Assembly (NCBI GenBank): GCA_013365365.1
Contig: JABVXU010000189.1
Location: 1 to 64,000, forward strand
Direction: 5' to 3'
DNA length: 64,000 nt
From: Cruorifilaria tuberocauda
Lineage: Eukaryota > Nematoda > Chromadorea > Rhabditida > Onchocercidae
Both the position numbers and the translations under genes were made by a program. Positions 52,281 through 64,000 of this stretch are shown here, in pieces (the first letter of the stretch is position 1; every line of letters begins with the position of its first letter). The notes under the pieces were generated by a model. It saw only the letters and a program-made list of their open reading frames with translations, was not told the DNA's origin and ran no database searches.

Positions 52281-53804
52281 GTTAATAAGCAAGTTACAAA
52301 AGGATGCAACAGTAAAATCGGAACCACGAGCAATACAACTGCATGAGATGAAAACTAAAATCATAGATGTTCAAGGAAAAACGATAAGTAATGAATGGAT
52401 TCCATCATCTTTTTCAGTGGAGGTATTTGTATAATCCTTTATTTTTTGTAGCGAGTAGAAATAAAAATTAATCAGTCAAGAAATTCAAATGGGAGGAAAA
52501 TTATCTCAGAAAAAATCTTCAACACAATCTGAATTCCTATTATTAATGTTCAATATATATCCTTTTTTTTGAGATAAAATCCTTGAACTGTAATTAAGAC
52601 AACATTCTGAGAAAATAAATCTTGAAAATCATTAGAAAAATTTGAATTTTTACCTTACTACAGGATTTATCATCTGTTAGTGGAGTAAAAGAAAACTTCA
52701 TGGATGAGATCAAAGAAGACCGCCTAGCAAAGATCCAGAAAATTTTTACAAAAGAAACTTCAGCAATTGATCCGAATGTCGAAGGCATTGACGAAGTAGA
52801 TTCCGACATTGAAAAAAAGAACAAGAGAAGTGAAAAAGAAAAGAAAAAAATAAAATTGCTAACAAAAATGAACATGAACCCCGACCAAAAAATTTTGCCG
52901 CAAAACTCAAATCGATAGTGCATAAAGAAAGCACCAAGGATAATGAAGACGTGCTCTTAGCTGATGATGGAAGAAGAAATGGTTTCAAACGCAATATTAC
53001 AGTTTCAAGTAACTCAACAAATCCTACCAAGAAAAAGTCTCAGCACTCGGATGAGTTCTGTGATGAAAATGACACAGCACAAAAAGATACACGAGAATGG
53101 TACGAGCAGTTTGGCGACATCTTTCGGAATCTAAATTTGTTTCTTAAGCAAGAAAAAAGTTCAGACTTAAGAGCGCTGCTTAATGATAACGATACTAACA
53201 AAACTCTAGTAGAACGCCTGAAAGAGGCATTACGTGCCAACAATAAAACAGAAATCAATAAACTCGACGTAACCGAAAAAAAAAAGTGACGTACAATGAA
53301 ATCAATAGTCACAATTCAATGACAGTATCCAGGAAGTACACGAAGTTAGCAATAGTTTAGCAGATGAAATTGTTGGAAACATTAACGACGTTTTGTTATA
53401 CGAAGAAAATAATAAAGGAAGATCTATCGTTACAGGTTGCACGTATAACGAAATTCGGCAAGACGAAAATTCATGAAAAGGACGAATCGACGCGCTGGTC
53501 AGAAGTTAGTGAGGATGAAATTTATGAATTACTAGCAAAAAAACTAAGAATTATACTTACCGAACGTCTACGAAACCTATCTGAGCTGACAAAAAATAAA
53601 GCGAGCGCAGAGATGAGGATGAATATAAATGATGATGAAATAGGCCGAAATGAAGCTTCACTGCATTACGACGTAGGAAATAAACGAAAAACCAAAATAT
53701 TGGCTAAATCAAGTAACGAAACTGGAACTTCACTTGAATTATCAAGTGACATTACATTGCTTGAGGAACGTAAAGTGCATGGAAACAAACCAACATCAGA
53801 ATAG
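52281..53804 (+). pseudogene. Charged, coiled-coil-like coding region broken in several frames
   Basis: An exon at 52281-52421 (LISKLQKDATVKSEPRAI..., GTATTT donor) joins one from about 52665 (DLSSVSGVKENFMDEIKEDR). This frame stops at 52916-52918. A second frame continues the same lysine/glutamate-rich protein style from the A7 run at 52844-52850 to a stop at 53287-53289 just after an A10 run (53276-53285). A third piece (about 53330-53475; SIQEVHEVSNSLADEIVG) and a fourth in the frame ending at 53804 (ESTRWSEVSEDEIYELLAKK) follow. All pieces lie on one strand, adjacent, with similar composition, and no convincing introns separate them. I recognise no family. It may be a decaying gene, a gene with homopolymer errors in the assembly, or, less likely, one using programmed frameshifting. 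It may be the 3' part of the lectin-like gene. Confidence 0.45.
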
Positions 53805-54964
53805 ATATTCAAAAAGCTATATCCAATATGAAACAAAAATTAAGAAGTGCCAGTGAAGAAATCAAACTCCTTTTCTTACATTCACAGAGATGACTGTAAT
53901 GATTTTATTTTTAAAAAATATTTCAAATAGCGTCTGTTTAATTCTTAGCCGTTAACAATAATTTCCAAGATTAGATATGAACTAGTCCTTCCAATAATTC
54001 GTGCAAACTGAAACCAAAGTGATGTGCGCTAAGCAATAAATTAATTCCATTCACTTTCAAACGACCAAATCAAAACCATCGGCTTCCATTAGAAATATAA
54101 TCTCCCTTGAACTTCATAACAAGCAAGATGGTAAACAACATCATTTCTGAATTCATTTATGTAAAAGTACACTCCGTCAAATATGAATGAGAAAATATAA
54201 AACAATAAGGGCTTTAAAAAAAACAGATATTCCATATTTTACGATCCTTGAATCTAAAATTCTAAAAAAGCATTTGAAACCTGCCATGCGGAAGAAAATA
54301 AAAACAGCAGCCCGAAAGAATTTATATCAGAGAAGATGAGTTCCTGAACTTTATGGAAGCAAATTTATCTTATAAGGGATTTTTCACCAGAAAAAAACTT
54401 CCCAAATCTTCTTATACTGAGTATTCCAAACTCTGTGCAGTTTACTTTTAGATTAATATTGACGAATCTGCTGTTTCAAAAAAATGAAAAATTAATACAA
54501 ACGCGTGTAGCAAGAAATATTATACAAGTATATGTATATATATTGACATAAAAGGAATATTCAAAAACAAGCATACCCGATTACATATTGCAATAAGATC
54601 AGATGTAAAAGACACAACACACAAAGAAATCTTTTCGGAGATATAGAATTAAATATGAATTAAAATTACAAATTAATAAAAAATAATCTAAAGCAAGATG
54701 TCCTTTACAAATTATATTTATGTGGAACTTTTGTTATAAATTAAAGCTATTATTTTGTTTGCAGTTTCAGCAGATGTATAATATGAAACTCACAGGTCTA
54801 TTCACTCTAAATAAATTAGATTGACAGAGCAATAAAATTGCACCGAAACTGATTTTCTTGATTATAAATAAAATGTCAGAATCAGCACTGATACAATATG
54901 AAGAGCGCAAATTAAAAAAAAAAAGCCAATTCTTCACTGGTCCGAATTGTCGCAACTATTCTAC
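53805..54964. other. Convergent 3' spacer before ced-5
   Basis: AT-rich stretch with no supported exon. It should carry the 3' UTR of ced-5 (minus) and of the plus-strand broken gene. The minus-strand frame at 54767-54955 lies immediately past the ced-5 stop and is not recognised. Confidence 0.45.
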
Positions 54965-57900
54965 TTATATATTGTGATGAGAAACTTCCACCGGAAATGA
55001 AAGGGAACCGAAATGTTCAGAAGCCAAAAGCGATATTTTCGTGAGTCGTGGTGGTAATGGAGGTGGCATAACTTGAGTATCAGTTGATCTGAAATAATAA
55101 ATATACTTGAATTATTTTCAATGAATTCATTATACTCAAAGAATAACTAATCCATTTGACATCCAAGCCATCGTTCTATATATAAACAAATCCTTTAGTG
55201 TTATGGAGATTGAACAAGAGCATACCAGAATATTAAGCAAGATCTTCTTAAGCATTATGCAGCAACAACGATCAGCTGCATAAAAAATACAAAAATACAC
55301 ATTTTTGAATTTCAACCTCGAGAAATTAAATTAATTAACAATGAAATTGCATCAATTTACCTTTCGGTTAACTTTATCGACTTAAGAGTTGCATTATCTT
55401 CCGTCGTTTGCAAGGATGATGAAGAAACTGATTTCAGTGTATGTTCAGAAGGCGAAAAATCAAGCGTCGATCGAGAATTAGAACTATTTTCATTGGAATT
55501 GTAGTCAAAGCTGCGATCAGATGACGATGAAATTCGTTTCGCAATTCTGAACAGTATATGTTACACCTAAGGGATATCATCAAGTGCACAGAATATCTAT
55601 GATTTGATTTCCGATAAAAATTACAATTTCTAATAAAATATTAATTTATTTATAAAGAATACAAAACCCACTCACCCATTCTCAAACGCAATTTTCAGAT
55701 CCGATTTCAGACCACTTGATTTCCTGGGTGTTGTTCTTCCGCTTTTCGTAGCACCACCGCCACCTCTTTTAAATACGCTCATAACAGATGGAGTACTACA
55801 ACGTCAAACAAATAAAAAAATAAATTCAAAAAAAAATTATTCAGCACAAAAGATCAACAAAGATTCAGAATGATGAGAAAAGTAACCTTGAGATTTCAAA
55901 GCTGCTTGCTCTTCGTTCATCTCCCTTCTGCTGCGAAAGATGAATGGAGCAACCTGGAGGCAGCTGTGAAGCCTGAATTATAAGATAAATAAGAATGCAT
56001 TATAATAAAATCGAAATAGTTGTTGCTCATGCAAAGCTACATTATATAAATCAAGCAAGGCTTTTTGCTCTAAGCATTTATTCTTCTAATCTCATTAATT
56101 CAATGAAGAACAATTTTTAAAAATTCTACAAAAGTGGAAAGTTCTTACCACTTTTCCAAACTGCTCTTCAATACTTGCTTTATATTCGTAAAAAGAAGCT
56201 ACAAGAGATTCATGAAACTGAGCATTCACTTGGTGATCTCGAGATGCATGTGCATATAAGCAAAACTCCAAAATTGGCACCTGGAAACTAATAACATCAG
56301 TGCTGATCCCTGCAAAAGCAAAAGTCTTGTAAATGGTATAAACTGTTAAGAACTAACCTGGTTTCTGATTAATGTCCTCAATTGACGAACAAGCTCATGC
56401 TCTTCTGATGTTAAAACAGACGCACATTGATCGGAAAAAAATATCTGAAGCAATATGATCATTCGAATGAAAATTAATGTCTAAACTCGTAGAAGTTGAG
56501 AAATCCAAACAAGAAAAAAAACAGGTAGAACATTCAAATAAAACCTTGTAGTTTTTGATTCCTCCTTGCACAAAAGCCTGAACGATGCCTCGAATTTTGC
56601 CTCCCAATGGAACAACTGATTCTAAAGGTGTAGAAAGTACCACGTGTGCCATTTCTTCCATTTCTTCATTATTTTTCTGCATTGTTGTCACAGCTTCCAT
56701 CAGTGGAGAACATTCAATCTGCGAAGTGATTGTTCATTTATAGAAAGATGATCTATAGTGATGATAAAAATGCCAACTTGCGATTAAACTTACTGGATCA
56801 GAAAAAGTGGTAATCTGCGACCAACGTAATATATTGGGCAATTGTTCTTCAATAGAAACTGATCGTCGAATTACCCATGACCGCATGATTTCGTTATCTT
56901 CCAATTCTGTCCACTTTGTCCCTTTTCGAATTTCGCCTTTACAGAATTCAAATTTTTGAACCTGAAAATCTTATTCAGTGATATTGCTTAGATTTCAAGC
57001 TGATAAATTATATATAAATATTTACATTTTATATTTTACATTACAATGTAAATCAGTCATGAATATAGGAACTTGAGAATTACTGTGCTGACATTACTAC
57101 ATTTACAGTCACTAATCATGACTTTCTGATTTTTCCTTTCTTGATAAAAGAAACTAAATACCCTGTTGTTTTTAAAATACCATCGAATTAGACGATTGCT
57201 ACATCTCTTCTCCCCACAACTTTCAAAAAGCGGTTTAACAGGAAAAATTTGCAAGAATTTGTTGTCCCGCTTTGAAAGATGTGAACACTCATCCATTGTA
57301 TTAATTAACTGAGCGCCAGGAAAAGTTGATAGCATTCGATGACGGAAACTGATAATGGCCTAAATACTAGTTTATCAATGCAAAAGTTTGTAAGCGATCC
57401 GAGATATTTAATAAACTGAAAAACTCAGAAAAATTAACTTCGCATTCATTTCCACGATAGATGAACTGTCGATTATTTAAATAGCTAGGAAAATTTAGGC
57501 CATAAAAACCAACGAAGAAATACGTGCATGCAACTCGTCCTTGTGTACTCACTTTGTGATATAGTTCAGCAAGACGCTGCTAAAAAATTGGCTTAAATTA
57601 AGTTCCAACTTTATAAAATGTAAAATCCAAAAAACAAAATATGAAAAAATTTCGTATAAAATTTGAGAAATGAACTAATTTTGAAGGGTCGAAATGATCG
57701 ACTAAATATACTGATATAAAAAAGACTTGCCAAAAGACTTGGTAATTTTTCGTACTCATAATTCTTTTCATATTGAAATGTCAGTTCTTTTAATATACCA
57801 ATAGATTCTTCCCATAATTCTTTTTCATTAAAAAGATTGGCTGCTTCATTATAAAGTGCTTCTTTAAGCTGACGCTGTGTACCACACTGTCGATTTAAAT

Positions 57901-60900
57901 GTGCATCCAGAACGGCAGTTGGTAATTCACACTCCGCCCACTACATTCGGAATTCATTAGAAACAAAAAAAAAAAGAAAAAAAATGAGGATGTGATAACC
58001 CCATTCTACATCTTAATTTGGTTGCATTTTTATTAGCACATTATAGTGAATGTTTATATAGCGCTCTTTTAACGTTTTCTAAGATACTGTGCCTAAATGG
58101 ACACGGTTCAGTTAGTATCTAACCAATATTCAATATTCAAATTCAAATAGTTATTTTCAGAATCCTTCTCGACAAAGAAGTTCTCATCATTATGAAATAT
58201 GAAAGCAATGACACTTAAGAAAAACTTACCGACAATGTTTCAGCATGCTTCAGAAGTGTGAAAGCTGCCTCAATTTTATTATTGCTGAGCATATGAAGAT
58301 CATAGAGCTTATAAACGTAGTTGATATAAAGGTCAGCTTGACCAATAAGTTTATAAAATTTCTGGAAATTTAAAAAATAAAAGGATTCTTTAAACTTATT
58401 TATCAAATTGTAGAATTTTTGAAGTGCAAAAAGCTGATGAAAACATCATTTAGTAAAAAAAAATAAAGAAAACTAACCAATAACTCCACAGTTCGATCCA
58501 TTCCGTTTTCTATACAGTAACCATTTGTTCGTACTTCACGATATTCAAAAAGATGTTGCAAAAGAGTATCAACCAAAGCTACAAATTTGCAACCTTCTAC
58601 AACAAGATCCCTATCTGAACGGCTCCTGAAAATTTTGAGATGATTTTAATATCTTCAATGATTTTCACAAAGCTTCTCCATGAAACTAGAAAATGATACT
58701 TACATATCTAACATGATATTATGCAATTGCTCCCTGAATTTTTCTCCACCACAATCTTCGTCAACCAGACAGTCCAGTTGCATTATAGTCTCGTTTGCAA
58801 ACTTTAATTGATACTTGAATGGAAAAATGAGAAATGAGAAAGAAGTAATAAATGATAAATACATAAACGCTATATCAACCAAGAGAAAATACGATCCACC
58901 TTTGAGAAATTGTGCAACGGTGATAAATGGAATTCACACTGAAGCATATCGAAAAATATAGGTATAACGGTTTCACGCACAACATCATCATCAACTAGAG
59001 CCACTCGAAGATACGAACCAATCATTGATGGCACAAACAGGATTTTTTGTGCCACTGCAAAAATATAAAGAGTATCCCCCACTCAAAATAAATATAAATG
59101 GATATTCATATACAGAAGGGCTTAGATCGATAAGTCTAACTTGATAATCGAAACCACATAGACCGCAAATCTGCAACTGCTATTCTTCTCAAGTCCGGCT
59201 GACATGATAAAAGTCGTGATCGTCTTTCACTAATTGTTGATGAGCCCAACTGAAGAGCTTTTTGTGTGCAGAGGGCGACCATCGTCAGCATGTATTCTCG
59301 CCAAAGCTAAATAACGAACGTCAAGAGTTTGACAAATGTAAAAAATCACACATGATGAGAATAAATTATAAACAAATTGCATACATGCAAATAATAATAA
59401 AAAATAACAAACTTCGGCATTGAATTGATCGTCATGAAAGTGCTCAACAATTGTCGACATGATAAATTTCATTGTTTTTAAAATCATTCTGAAAATAAAT
59501 GATAAATAAAACGGAAAAATCTACGACAACATTCAAAAAAATGAGAAAAATAATTTCAAAAAGATAATAAAATTTGTCGATTTATACTAGTCTAACCATT
59601 TTTTTAGCAGTTCCCTGTGCTGCCTGTTCCAGCTGTTGCCAAAGCAATAAATATTAAGAATTTTGAAATGCAACAAAACAATGCATTAAAGTTCATCATT
59701 CGCCATAAAATAAGCGAAATTTTGTATCCTAAAACCTTCTAAAAAACAGAAACCATACCTGTCGGGAAACTCGAAATGTCAGGAAATCTCTCGACCGTAA
59801 TCTCTAATTTCAAAATATTTTTGAATCTTTATTTTTCTATGTATCATTATTTGTAAAACGTAAAACACTTTCATGGCACCTGCATTCGATATCACAATCT
59901 CATTATAAGAACTATCTTATAGAATTTGTTCTACTGTTCATTATCCATCTCTATCTCCATACTCTCACAGATTTTTGCGCTTCAATGCTTATTCCAACAG
60001 TTATCTTTGCTTCAAACAACTAATCTCAATGTTTCCATCATATCGCCAACTCTGATCCTCTTTCTATGTTCATCCGTCTTCAGTAAAAACCATTTCTTCT
60101 CACAGCAATCTTTATAAATTTTATCCTTAGAAAATAACATACTCCTCCTCTTGTAGACCCCTTTTAAATACCACAAAAGCCCCTTGATTTGGATTCTTTT
60201 CTCTCCTGACGGACTTCCCAACTAACTTCCTTCATTTCGTACATCTATCGAAGCAAATTTTTGTGGATTGCATCTGTATTCCATAATTAATACTCTAATA
60301 AATTATATTCTTCAAAAGAAACGCTCTCCACTAGCTTGCTTTATTTTGCACAACGATCAAATCCCTTTCACAACAATACCTGTCCTGCAAAAGTATCATC
60401 TGGAACCAAGAAGATGGAAATGGTGACTTGTTGATGAGATCGCGAAACAAATGAACGAGTTCCATCAATAAATCATGTTTATCAATGCGGGTAGCATGAC
60501 TTTCCAAATATATTTTGTACATTTGTGCCGACAATTTGCTGAGAATTGCAATTGTAAGCGCGCAAAACACAGACTAAAATAACATGCTCTTGTCCCAAAA
60601 AATTAAAAAATAAGAACTCGCATGAAATCTCAATTTCTGAAATTCGGATTGAATTTCTAAAGTAAAATAAAGTCAAAAAAAGATGAAACCATTCCAGTAT
60701 ACGTACAGCAGAATGTTTTGCATTTATCAAGACGATTGTCGTTTGAACTATGGTACGAAATGATTTCCATACAATGAGATAAAGTTCTTCCTCGCTTCCT
60801 CGCTCATAAACAGAATCCTGAAACAGTATATGTAATAATTCAAAATGAACAGAATAGTGAAAACTTTTTCTAAATTTTCCACACAAGTAGCAGGTGTTAA

Positions 60901-63900
60901 ATATAATTTTCAATTTCAAACGAATATAATGAACCCTGGAGCAGAAGAGACGCTCAATGATATAAAACATTATATCGGCGCTTGCCGAAATGCATTCTTC
61001 TATCTTGGACTGATCACACACAACATCTTGCAAATGGATAAAGTCAGAAATTTCAAGTTCTTCCATAACTTTTTCAATGATCTGGAAAGTTACAAAACGT
61101 CATGACAAGTTAATAAAAGATATTACCCTATGGAAACAAATTGAAGAAGGATTTTAAAATAAAGAAAACTTCTTAACGAGGAACAGGAATTAAAAACACA
61201 ATGACAATCAAAATATAGTGCTTTATAACATGCAACTGCGAGTCATGATTAACGGATAAAATAATTCCTGTTTTGGGCATTATATTCAATAAATATTAAC
61301 ATAGGAACTTGTAGATTAAATGCAACCAGTGAGTTCGGAATTCATTATTCTTCAGCTTGACGCTGAAGTATTGTTAGTTAACACTAAGAAAACAAGACAA
61401 ATATTAACACTAAAGCTTTCAGTACTACAGACCTAAAATAATGCTGTGGTTCTGCAGTATTGTTTAAAATATATTCTTCAAAAAATTACGGAATAATATT
61501 ACAGCTTTTTTCATATGTACAAGTTGGTAATCAGAAAGAAAAGTAAAATCCACATGTGTCACACAAAAGATTATATTTCTTCAGCTAGTCAAAGATGTCA
61601 AAAAGGACAAAAAACTAATACTGCAGAGAATTGTAGTACCTTCGGCAAAAGCTTCTTTCGATTTTCCTCTTGGATGAAATGCTCCGTTTGTACTATATCT
61701 TTAAGAAAATTTAAACGACACCTTGAACTTATATTTTCACCAAGATGATCCATTAATCGCACTAAGAAATTCCTTAAATTAATATCGTCTCAATAATATA
61801 TAACGTTCAATGAACCTTTTGTCGCAGAGGAATTTAAGACAGTCATTCACAATACAATAACTGCAAAAATCGACGGAAAAAATTTCCTGCAATCAATCCA
61901 GTAATTATCAATTCAAACCCTACGTGAGATCATTGCTATCATAAACATCGTAGTAGGTAAGATGTGGGATAATTGTTGGTATATGTTTCAATGCCATATT
62001 TTGACAAGTCATACGTACTCGCTTATTTTGCATAAACACGACAAATGCTTCTAACAATTCGTTGATTAAAAGTTGGAAATTATTTGACGCCATACCAAGT
62101 CTGAAAATTGAACCTTCCTGAACATTAGATCTGAAACTAGTATTTTCCTTGAATATATTCCTTTTTCCAAAACTGAAAAATTACCTGTCACTGCATAATT
62201 TTGATCTAACAATCAACTTAATAAGGGTGCCAAGACTTCTCATTGTATTTAGTGACCTTTCATGCGTTTCTTCTGCATTTTCAATTCTTTCACGAAGAAC
62301 TGGTAACAATTTTCTGAAGAAAAAAACCTTGTTACATTTATTATGCATTACAACTAATGACCTTATATCTTTCGAAACACATTTTGGAAAATTCTGGCTA
62401 TTACCAAACTTACAAAAGTGTTCCTACGAAAATGTATAATAGTGTTTAGTGAATTGGAATATGCATCATCTTTAACCTAACTGAAATCGACAATGTAGAT
62501 AATAATAATAATTATTATTATTATTTACATTGTCGATTTCAATTAGGTTAAAGAAAATTTTTTTCGACCTCAAGTCATTTGCGGTAGTGAAGTAAAAAAG
62601 AGTACTAATAGCTTAGCAAAAGTCTAAGAGTGGTAAATTACTTCAAGAAACTCTAAAATTATTCAAATTTTTTAATTAAACTATGAATAATAGTTGAAAT
62701 CAACAATGTAAATAATAATAAATATTTCGCAAATATTTCATATTTTTCTATTTAAAATTTTGTTGATGGTTTAGAACATACAAAAATGCTACAGTGGAAT
62801 GGAAATTCTCCACATATTTATCAAGTACTGGTCGGAAATTCTTGTAGCGCTCCTCATTCACAAGTTGCACTAAAATGACCTAGAAAAAAGACATGCACTG
62901 AATTCTGGAAAATATTGAAATAAAAAAATAGAACAATATTAGAAATATAGTTCATACGGTATGTAAAAAAGCTATCGTCAAACAGTTAAGTTAAAATAGA
63001 ATTGATAAAGGACTGAAACAGAAAACAAGAAAAACTTACTAAATCATCAAAAACCAAGCTGTCGTAGTCTGGATAATGATCTAATATTTCGAAAAGAGCA
63101 TCACAAAAGTTAGGAATGAATTTCACCAATTCTTCACCAACTGCTAGAAATTTTGGCCTCGAAATTTCTTCCAATGTTTCTTTTAAGTTGCTTCTGGAAA
63201 AAGAGTTATAATAAATATCAAAGCATTATATGCATATATATATATATGCTAAAAATATATATGTGATCTCGAAACCAAATTTGATGCAACAAAACATATT
63301 TGAAGACAAGAACTTGCAAAACTAAAAAATCATTCCTTTTAATCTACGAAAAAACTGAACACACCTATTTTGCTTCCATCTAAGTATATCTAAGAGACTC
63401 TTGTTATGAGTTAGTGTTGTTGAGCAAGTTACTGTTTCGATGGTTAAAAAATTTTTTTCTCCATAAATAAAGGTTGTTGTTTGTGGCCTCAACTGAGCTT
63501 GAGAAGCTTTGAGTTCTCCTCGTGTGGCGGGCAACCGAGTATAACTAGTATCACTATCGTCAAAACGTCCAGTTTCAATCTAAAATTTTTGTTCAGAACA
63601 AAACGACACAAGCTATAATTCATATAAATATATGTTGTAAAATAACCTTGTAAATTAGTAATTCATGCAAACCATCTCTTATCAAAGTTGCGCCTTCCAT
63701 AATACGCGCAAATGCCAACGCAAAAGGTCCTTTTTCTTGTTTTGTTTTATCAAAAGTCTTTTTATGATGAAAAGTTATTCGAAGATGAATATTCTGATCA
63801 ATCTTCTCTGGTATCTGTACCTACGAAAAAGAGAAATGAGAGCTATGTATGCGGAAGTACCATATATATGTATATGTACAGAAATCCTTAGAGTTAAAAC

Positions 63901-64000
63901 TAATTTTTGTAATTCTCTCAAGTTATTATCTGATAAATATTTACAAAACTGTAACACCAACGTACTTTGATAGCTTCGTTCCACTTAGGTTTATCATCAT
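54965..64000 (-). CDS. ced-5: DOCK-family Rac guanine-nucleotide exchange factor, CED-5 type (5' end cut by window)
   Basis: CED-5/DOCK1 with CED-12/ELMO activates Rac in apoptotic-cell engulfment and cell migration. The gene enters at the right edge inside the DHR-1 (C2-like) region (about 63966-64000; 63649-63820 with GPFALAFARIMEG; 63366-63581). The helical middle follows (63037-63195, about 62778-62880, 62187-62316, about 61918-62101, 61640 to about 61777, 60935-61082, 60708-60817, about 60379-60574, about 59420-59487, about 59142-59311, 58901-59056 with IPIFFDMLQCEFH). The DHR-2 catalytic region comes next (about 58703-58813, 58479-58626, 58231-58362, about 57732-57942, 57442-57579 with FPSYLNNRQFIYRG, 57175-57358, 56793-56960, 56545-56719, 56358-56443, 56150-56282), then a serine-rich tail (55887-55972, 55674-55797, 55361-55547). 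The last exon carries the SH3-binding motif PPPLPPR (stop 54965-54967). The N-terminal SH3 domain lies outside the window. The type A/B DOCK order and motifs match; no break was seen. Confidence 0.9.
62470..62553. repeat. Long near-perfect inverted repeat in a ced-5 intron
   Basis: The left arm 62470-62510 (CTTTAACCTAACTGAAATCG...) and right arm 62511-62553 are reverse complements over about 41 bases with two mismatches. They meet in an ATT/AAT microsatellite with almost no loop. As RNA or single-stranded DNA this would fold into one long hairpin. Confidence 0.9.
62691..62722. repeat. Third, single-arm copy of the hairpin sequence
   Basis: TAGTTGAAATCAACAATGTA followed by AATAATAATAA repeats the inner part of the arm at 62481-62510 in the same orientation as the left arm, with few differences. 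It lies about 140 bases beyond the hairpin in the same ced-5 intron. Confidence 0.7.
63228..63250. repeat. (TA)n microsatellite
   Basis: ATATATATATATATAT run in a ced-5 intron, with a similar shorter run just after. Confidence 0.8.

Noticed and set aside
52594..53312. Minus-strand Ser/Phe/Leu-rich open frames
   Set aside because: Complement of the Lys/Glu-rich plus-strand region; composition is a mirror artefact.
60482..61066. 194-codon minus-strand open frame as a single exon
   Set aside because: It is two ced-5 exons plus a stop-free intron with clear GT and AG signals, then an unrelated tail.

Overview
The window is AT-rich eukaryotic DNA. Its genes are cut into many small exons with TTTCAG-type acceptors, GT(A/G)AGT-type donors and introns of about 50 bp to several kb. 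The gene content (Slit, PKA regulatory subunit, sphingosine-1-phosphate lyase, CED-5/DOCK, a nematode-type Cys-loop anion channel) and acceptor-like sites directly in front of several start codons, as expected for spliced-leader trans-splicing, point to a nematode. Low GC, long introns and large intergenic spaces suggest a clade III (filarial-like) parasite, but that is inference. No bacterial, viral or transposon protein, no CRISPR array and no tRNA or rRNA was recognised.

Layout, left to right. 1-3343: no gene seen. 3344-18272, minus strand: a complete slit (slt-1) gene of about 31 exons, with signal peptide, four LRR blocks, EGF repeats, laminin G and a C-terminal cystine knot. 18273-19900: divergent intergenic region. 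19901-24761, plus: a complete nine-exon Cys-loop ligand-gated chloride-channel subunit. 24762-30260: gene-poor, with a GC-richer, microsatellite-bearing island at 26.7-27.7 kb that may be a promoter or leader region. 30261-34604, plus: the PKA regulatory subunit (kin-2), with two GC-AG introns and a second, apparently trans-spliced first exon at 31696-31845. That exon would replace the dimerisation/docking domain with a myristoylation-like N-terminus. 35646 to about 43000, minus: an ankyrin + fibronectin III + Ras-association gene of the ANKFN1/Nmf9/wide-awake family; its 5' end is uncertain and one intron lacks a GT donor. 44652-48339, minus: complete sphingosine-1-phosphate lyase (spl-1). 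49784-51833, plus: a small C-type-lectin-like gene with no signal peptide. 52281-53804, plus: a charged coding region broken in several frames. 54965 to beyond 64000, minus: most of a DOCK-family Rac activator (ced-5), truncated by the right edge.

The genes are not an operon or one pathway. Several belong to signalling and cell-guidance systems: Slit in axon guidance, CED-5 as a Rac exchange factor in engulfment and migration, PKA-R in cAMP signalling, and spl-1 in ending sphingosine-1-phosphate signalling. The points most worth a second look are the predicted membrane-anchored PKA-R isoform, the defective donor in the wide-awake homologue, the frame-broken gene beside intact neighbours, and a long hairpin repeat with a third copy in a ced-5 intron. 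Exon edges were read by eye from splice consensus, reading phase and remembered protein families; those not explicitly phase-checked may be off by a few bases.
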